Source: JAWVFM01 sp963739355 (GTDB lineage Bacteria > Actinomycetota > Thermoleophilia > Solirubrobacterales > 70-9). From it: DNA of 64,000 bases. The translations under genes were made by a program, and so were the position numbers. How positions within the stretch are numbered: the stretch's first letter is position 1; each line of letters opens with the position of its first letter. The stretch lies in assembly GCA_963739355.1 (NCBI GenBank), contig CAVUAD010000007.1:1265067-1329066 (forward strand), read 5' to 3'. Of this stretch, positions 59,408 through 64,000 are shown piece by piece. The notes under the pieces were generated by a model, which ran no database searches, was not told the origin of the DNA, and saw nothing but the letters and a program-made list of their open reading frames with translations.

Positions 59408-59812
59408 CTACACGAGAAACGGGCGATCTGGCCACGAGGACTCACAGCTGAAGACGGTCGCGTCCTCGCCAGTCCATTCCCAGAGCGGAGTCGCCCCGGC
59501 GAGCTTCGCGTTCGCGACCAGCTCGGCCTCCTCGAGCTTGCGCGACTTGATGCAGATCGGGCAGACGAAGAGCTCGCCGCCGCCGGTGGCGTACTGCTCG
59601 AACAGTTGCTCGATCGGAGGGCACCGTGGCAGGCGACGCCGACGGCGACGCCCGGCACCGCGAGCCGGACGGCCTCCTTGGTCAGGAACATCGTCACGCG
59701 CTTGCCCTGCTCGACGGCGGCGCCGCCGACCAGGAAGGCGATCATCACGGTCTCCGGATCCTCGAGCCGGGTCGTAGAGGTTGATCACGGCCTTGCGCTC
59801 GTCCGTTGCCAT
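59408..59812 (-). pseudogene. DsrE-family protein, two frameshifts
   Basis: In order the pieces read MATDERKAVINLYDPARG, then MIAFLVGGAAVEQGKRVTMF in a second frame, then PPIEQLFEQYATGGGELFVC and PICIKSRKLEEAELVANAKL back in the first frame. Joined, they give a normal DsrE/DsrF-like protein of about 125 residues with Cys residues in FVCPICI that could carry sulfur. Two single-base errors are needed, near 59755 and 59625. It follows the cupin gene in the same direction. Confidence 0.7.
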
Positions 59813-59970
59813 TCGCTCCTCCTTTAGTTCGTTGGTGGTTCGCTGCCGACGCTGTCTCCGGGATGCGCCTCCTCTCCCACGCAGCGGAAGGTCGCGATGA
59901 AGCCCACCATGTCAGCGCCGATCTGCTCTCCAACGGGTACCTCCTCGTGAAGTTGGCCTGCCTCGAGCGA

Positions 59971-60335
59971 TCAGCCCTGCGCCTTGATGTGGTCGATGAC
60001 GTGGTTGAACTCGTCCGTCGGCGAGAAGTCCACGTACTCGGTGTCCTCGAGCGCTTCGGGGGCGTGGCCCGGCGCCCGAGCAAGACGGCCTGGCCGGCCT
60101 CGAAGACCTGCTCGCCGTTCGTGGTGTGCATCTTCAAGCACCCCTTGAGCACGTAGCCCCAGTGCGGGCACTGGCACAAATCGCCCTCCAGCCCCGCGAG
60201 GGCCGGCCTGAAATCGGCGCCCTTCGTGCACTTAGGGAACGCCGCGGTCATGCCGCCGCCCAACTCATGCATCCGCAGCTCGACGCCGTCTCCCTCGATC
60301 GCGACCGACGCGTCTTCGCGTGAAATCGCCTTCAT
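59971..60335 (-). pseudogene. Cupin-like protein, one frameshift
   Basis: From the ATG at 60335: MKAISREDASVAIEGDGVEL, LCQCPHWGYVLKGCLKMHTT (cupin motif with His) and GEQVFEAGQAV. A phase shift near 60075 leads to PGHAPEALEDTEYVDFSPTD and EFNHVIDHIKAQG before the stop at 59971. The restored protein has about 120 residues and fits a single-domain cupin. It is divergent from the large BTAD-type regulator. Confidence 0.68.
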
Positions 60336-60417
60336 CGTGCTCCCCTTCGTTGGTGTGCTGTCATCGTCTTCGGGGAGGGTCGAGGATCGGGTGTTCCCAA
60401 AACGTTCCTGATATAGG

Positions 60418-63400
60418 TTGGCCCGGGGATGGCTTCACAAGCGCAAGGAGAGCGCGATCCGCCTCGAATTGCTTGGGCGCTTCAGAGCCTTCGTCGACGA
60501 GGAGGAGATCGCGCCGGAGGCGTGGCCCAGCCGGCGTGCCGCCGAGCTCGTCCAGCTCCTGGCCTTGGCCGACGATCGCCGGCTGAACGCGCGAGGAGGT
60601 GATCGAGGCGTTGTGGCCCCACCTGGACGCGGACGCGGGCGCGGCGAACCTGCGCAAGGCCGCCCACCACGCACGGCGACCCCTGGCCGCCCAAGAGGCG
60701 GTTGTGCTGCGCGGCGGGCAGGTCCGCGCTGTTCCCCTCGGGCGCCATCGAGACCGACGTCGCGCGCTTCGAGGCCGAGGCCGACCCCTCCCTCTACATG
60801 GGAGAGCTGCTGCCGGAGGCGCGCTACGAGGATTGGGCTCAGACCCGGCGGGAGGTGCTGCTGTACCGTGTTCGAGCTGCTGCGACGCAGCGGCGACTGG
60901 GACAGGTTGGTCGAGGTCGACCCGACCGACGAGCCGGCCTACCGCGAGCTGATGCGGCGCGAGCTGGCGGCGGGGAGCCGCCCGGCCGCGATCCGCTGGT
61001 ACGGGCGCTTGCGTAGCGCGCTGCGGCGCGAGCTGGGCATCCCGCCGAGCGCCGAGACCCGCGCCATCTATGACGAGTGCGTGGCGGGACTCGGGGGGCC
61101 TCCGAACCGGCCTTCGTCGGCCGCCAGCTCGAGCTGGCGAAGGCCACCGCGCTGCTGCGAGGGGGGCCCGGCGGGAGTCTGGTTGTCCGGGGCCCCGCGG
61201 GCATCGGGAAATCCGCGTTCTGCCGGGAGCTGGCACGGATGGCGCAGGCGAAGGGCTGGACGGTGATCGCCGCCCAGGCGACGGAGGACAGCGCCCCCTA
61301 CGCGCCGCTGGCCCGTGTCGTCGAGCAGGTCCAGGCGCGCGCCCTCGATCCGAGCGCAGTCGAGGCGCTTGGCAATAGGGGCAGGGCCGTCGCCGTCGAG
61401 CTGGCTTCGCCGCCGGCGGCGGGCGGAGCCGCCAATCACCCGCCAACAGGTGATCGGCGCGGTGCGCCGGTTGCTGCTTGCAGCCGGGGAACGGCGCCCC
61501 AGTCGCCGTCATCGTCGACGACGCGCATCTGGCCGACGAAGCGACGCTCGACGTGCTGAACCACATCGGCTCCGCCACTGGAACGCCGCTCCTGCCGGTC
61601 TTCGCATACCGCCCGGAACGGGGCACCCGAGACTCTTACGCGTGGGGTGGCGCGGCTGGCGCGAGCCGGAAGCATCGTCGAGAATCGACCTCGAGCCGCT
61701 CGACCGGGAGGATGTGAGGGCGCTCGTGGCTGCGGGCGCGCCGATCCCCCGTGCAGGCGACGTGATCGATCGCATCGTGGAGCTCGCCGACGGCAACGCG
61801 TTCCTGACGCTCGAGCTGGCCCGGAGCGCCGTCGCGGGCGTCCCGGCGCTGGTCGCCACGGCACGGGACGCCATCGCTTCGAAGTTCCTCGACGGGGACA
61901 AGGACGCGGTCGCCACGCTGCGGCGGGTGGCACTCGCGAGCGACGACCTGGACCCCGGTGCCGCAGTGGCGCTGGCCGGCTCGTCCGAAGCGGAGGCCTT
62001 CGCTTCGTGGACGAGGCGCTCCAGGCCGGGGTCCTGATCGTCTCCGGTGGTCACTACCGCTTCCGGCATGAGCTGGTCCGCCAGGCCCTCGTCGACCAGC
62101 TGACACCCCACGGACGGCTCGCTCTCCATCGCGACATCGCGCGCCGGCTTGGCCACGCGGACGCGTCGCCGGGCCTGATCGCGCGCCACTGGATCGCGGG
62201 CGACCGTCCCGACGAGGCTCAGGAGTGGCTCCTCGCCGCAAGCGTACAGGCGGTGAAGCTGGGCGGGGACGCCGACGCGCTCGTACACCTCGAGGCGCTC
62301 CTCGACCTCGAGCCGGAGCACATCGATGGGCTTCCGCCTGCGGGCGGAGGCCATGGACGCGCGCGGCGACGCCGGAGCACCGGCCGCCGACGCCGCCGCG
62401 GCCCGCGTCGTCGGCGAACCGGAGACGCACAACCTGAGAGCGAAGCAGGCGCTCGCAGAGATCAAGCTCGGTGACCCGCCCGGTGGGCTACGGGTGCTTG
62501 ACGGGAAGCGGCCCACCTCCCCGGACGGCCGTCTCGCTGAGGCGCTCGCCTTCGCCGGCGCCGCGGCGCTCGGGTTCGCCGATCCGGCGATCGGCACCGC
62601 GAAGGCTACCGAGGCGCGCCGGATGGCGCTTGACGCGGGGGATCCGGATGCGCCGCCATCGCATCCTGGGCCCATGCGGCGGCAGCGCACGCCCGCGGCG
62701 AGCTTCGCGGGAGCAGCCTTCAGGCGGACCTGCGCGAGACCCACTCGCTGCCGAAGCTGGCGGTCAGCGTCTTCGACGGCCAGCTCTGCATGACCCAGCG
62801 GCTGCTCTACGGAGCGCGACCCTATTCCGACGTGATCGCGTTCGCCGACGCGTTCATCGAGGAGGCCAAGCGGCTGGGCGCGGCGCGCGGGCACGCGTTC
62901 GCGGTCACGATCCGCGGCGAGGCCAAGCTGCTCAGCGGCCGGCTCGACGAAGCCGAGGCGGATCTGGCGGAGGGCATGCGATTGCACCGCGAGATCGGGG
63001 CGGCGACGGGCGAGTCCTTCGCCCTTCAGCGGCGGGCCGAGGTCGCCCTGAACCGCGGCGAGCGGGACCAGGGCCTCGCGCTCATCGACGAGGCGCTGGC
63101 GGTCGCGCGCGAGTCCGACGTCGTCTTCCACCTGCTCGACCGCATCCTGGGACGCGGATCACCGCCGCTGCTGACCCCGAGTATGAAGCTGCGCTAGAGG
63201 AGGCCGAGGAAGCGGTGCGCGGTCCCGTCGAGACCTGTCCCGGCTGCAGGATCACGCTGGCCGTGCCCGCCGCTATCGCGGCCGCGCGAGCAGGGGACCT
63301 CGAGCGCCTCGAGCACTGGGAGGAGGCGGCGGAGTTCCTTGCGACCGTCGTGATGGCGCCTGCCCGCCTGGGACGCGGCGCTACTGGAGGTGAGGGGCCA

Positions 63401-63535
63401 TCGGGCGCGAGCCACCGGCGACGGGCGACGCCGCGCCGGGATCTCTTCCGGGCGGCCGCGAAGGGCTTCGGGGCAGCCGGCCAGCCACTCAACGAAGCGC
63501 GCTGCGCCGCTCTGCTCGAGCCTGTCGCGCCCTAG
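60418..63535 (+). pseudogene. BTAD/SARP-type ATPase regulator (AfsR/MalT-like), many frameshifts
   Basis: Reading through about a dozen phase changes gives one large regulator. An OmpR-like N-terminus (IRLELLGRFRAFVDEEEIAP, VIEALWPHLDADAGAANLRK) is followed by a bacterial transcriptional activation domain (WDRLVEVDPTDEPAYRELMR, then ELGIPPSAETRAIYDE). Next come AFVGRQLELAKAT, a P-loop (VVRGPAGIGKSAF), a Walker B-like AVIVDDAHLAD and LVRQALVDQLTPHGR. TPR-like helices run to the end (RGEAKLLSGRLDEAEADL). No C-terminal LuxR HTH is seen. Coding pattern stays strong across shifts, so base errors are likely. It is divergent from the cupin-DsrE pair, its probable targets. Confidence 0.7.
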
Positions 63536-64000
63536 GAGCCTGTGCGCCGACCGGGTCAGCGTCCGCGGTTTCATGCAGGGTCACGCCGCCCACATCTGCA
63601 AACAGAAGAAATTAAACGGGTCGGCCTGCAAGGGAGTAGCCGCGTGCCAACTACTGCTTCCAACGTCCGTTGCTATCGAGCTCGGCGCAAAAAGCGATCA
63701 GAGGGCCCTTGAGACGGCACGTGACTGCCTCGGAGGAGAAGGAGCAGCGCGACCAGTTTCATTGGGGCGCCCGGGTTGCGCGAGGAGCGGAAGCGACCGG
63801 TGGCACCCTCACGACGTAGTCGGCACTGCTACCAGCTCAGCTACCACTCGCACCCTGAGCCGCGGGCTCATCGCGCCAACTCACGCCTATCGCGGGTCGG
63901 TGTACTGGGCGCTGAAAAGAGCGGCTGAAGTGTTGAAAATCCCCGCCAAGGGGCTTGTTCATGTGGGGTCCGCGCGGGGACGGCTACCAGCGGAGCTACC
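63536..64000 (+). repeat. Non-coding end of window with dispersed repeat, copy B
   Basis: Repeat copy B runs from about 63782 to 63970. It has the same 49-bp block as copy A (gaggagcggaagcga, then caccctcacgacgtagtcgg), tcgcaccctgagccgcgggc, and the tail gagcggctgaagtgttgaaa with a ccccgccaagggg hairpin. The last 20 bases (cggctaccagcggagctacc) read on the other strand like a tRNA D-arm, but a full cloverleaf cannot be made in the window. No gene is seen from 63536 to 63780. Confidence 0.6.

Noticed and set aside
58981..63970. Integron attC sites or tRNA genes in the dispersed repeats
   Set aside because: No attC core pairs or integrase are visible, and no full cloverleaf can be drawn from the D-arm-like pieces.
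1..64000. CRISPR array, prophage or IS element
   Set aside because: No regularly spaced direct repeats, cas genes, phage structural genes, transposase or integrase sequence was found.

Overview
The window is about 70% GC and uses GTG starts freely. It carries the actinobacterial order thrS-infC / rpmI-rplT-trmH-pheS-pheT-argC-argJ-argB-argD. It also has several protein families that I associate with Thermoleophilia (Solirubrobacterales-type Actinobacteria): DUF5995, GHL15, an ECF sigma factor with a huge Gly/Ser/Asn tail, and exported proteins with an 'ANV(I/V)S' membrane anchor. The lineage is an inference from gene content. No rRNA, plasmid, phage or CRISPR feature is visible.

Layout. 1-3.9 kb (minus): cell-surface genes (flippase fragment, secreted glycosidase-like protein, sulfotransferase, Ser/Thr-rich membrane protein). 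3.9-13.2 kb (minus): arginine biosynthesis, PheRS, an rRNA methyltransferase, L20 and L35. 13.3-22.7 kb (plus): a 9.4-kb block of a GT4 glycosyltransferase, AcpS, a carrier protein, an acyl-CoA dehydrogenase, an aminoacyl:carrier-protein ligase (SerRS-like), DUF1839, a GH2 beta-mannosidase-like enzyme and a double alpha/beta hydrolase. It sits exactly between infC and rpmI, genes normally adjacent, on the opposite strand. 22.7-25.4 kb (minus): infC and thrS. 25.5-31.1 kb: secreted beta-helix protein, DUF5995, fused ECF sigma factor, processive GT2, tRNA-Val. 31.2-35.9 kb: a candidate structured RNA with a terminator, NfeD, a LOV-GGDEF-EAL-B12-fold signalling protein, YjbQ and TatA. 36.1-40.3 kb: a redox cluster (ApbE, ferredoxin reductase, ferredoxin, lipoprotein, two small membrane proteins, ferric-reductase-like membrane protein). 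40.4-53.3 kb: tRNA-Cys, PI-PLC-like protein, hydrolases, sterol-desaturase-like enzyme, a DHA2 exporter with divergent ArsR regulator and palindromic operators, PhyH, LLM oxidoreductase, an APC permease and three paralogous exported proteins. 53.5-63.5 kb: genes whose coding phase is clear but broken by many frameshifts (PD40 and YVTN/PKD propellers, a SHOCT protein, DsrE, cupin, a BTAD/ATPase regulator), with two copies of a roughly 190-bp repeat near 59.0 and 63.8 kb.

How it works together. The core minus-strand genes make the translation machinery and arginine. The most coherent accessory unit is the translationally coupled plus-strand block. AcpS should prime the carrier protein, the SerRS-like ligase should charge it with an amino acid, and the acyl-CoA dehydrogenase and the remaining enzymes may act on the charged carrier or on a glycan product. 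The final product is unknown.

Other points of interest are a possible dual photosensor for cyclic-di-GMP breakdown, heptamer repeats built into the N-termini of three successive arg genes, and a structured RNA between tRNA-Val and a coiled-coil gene. The last 10 kb should be read with care, because the frameshift pattern looks more like sequence error than gene decay.
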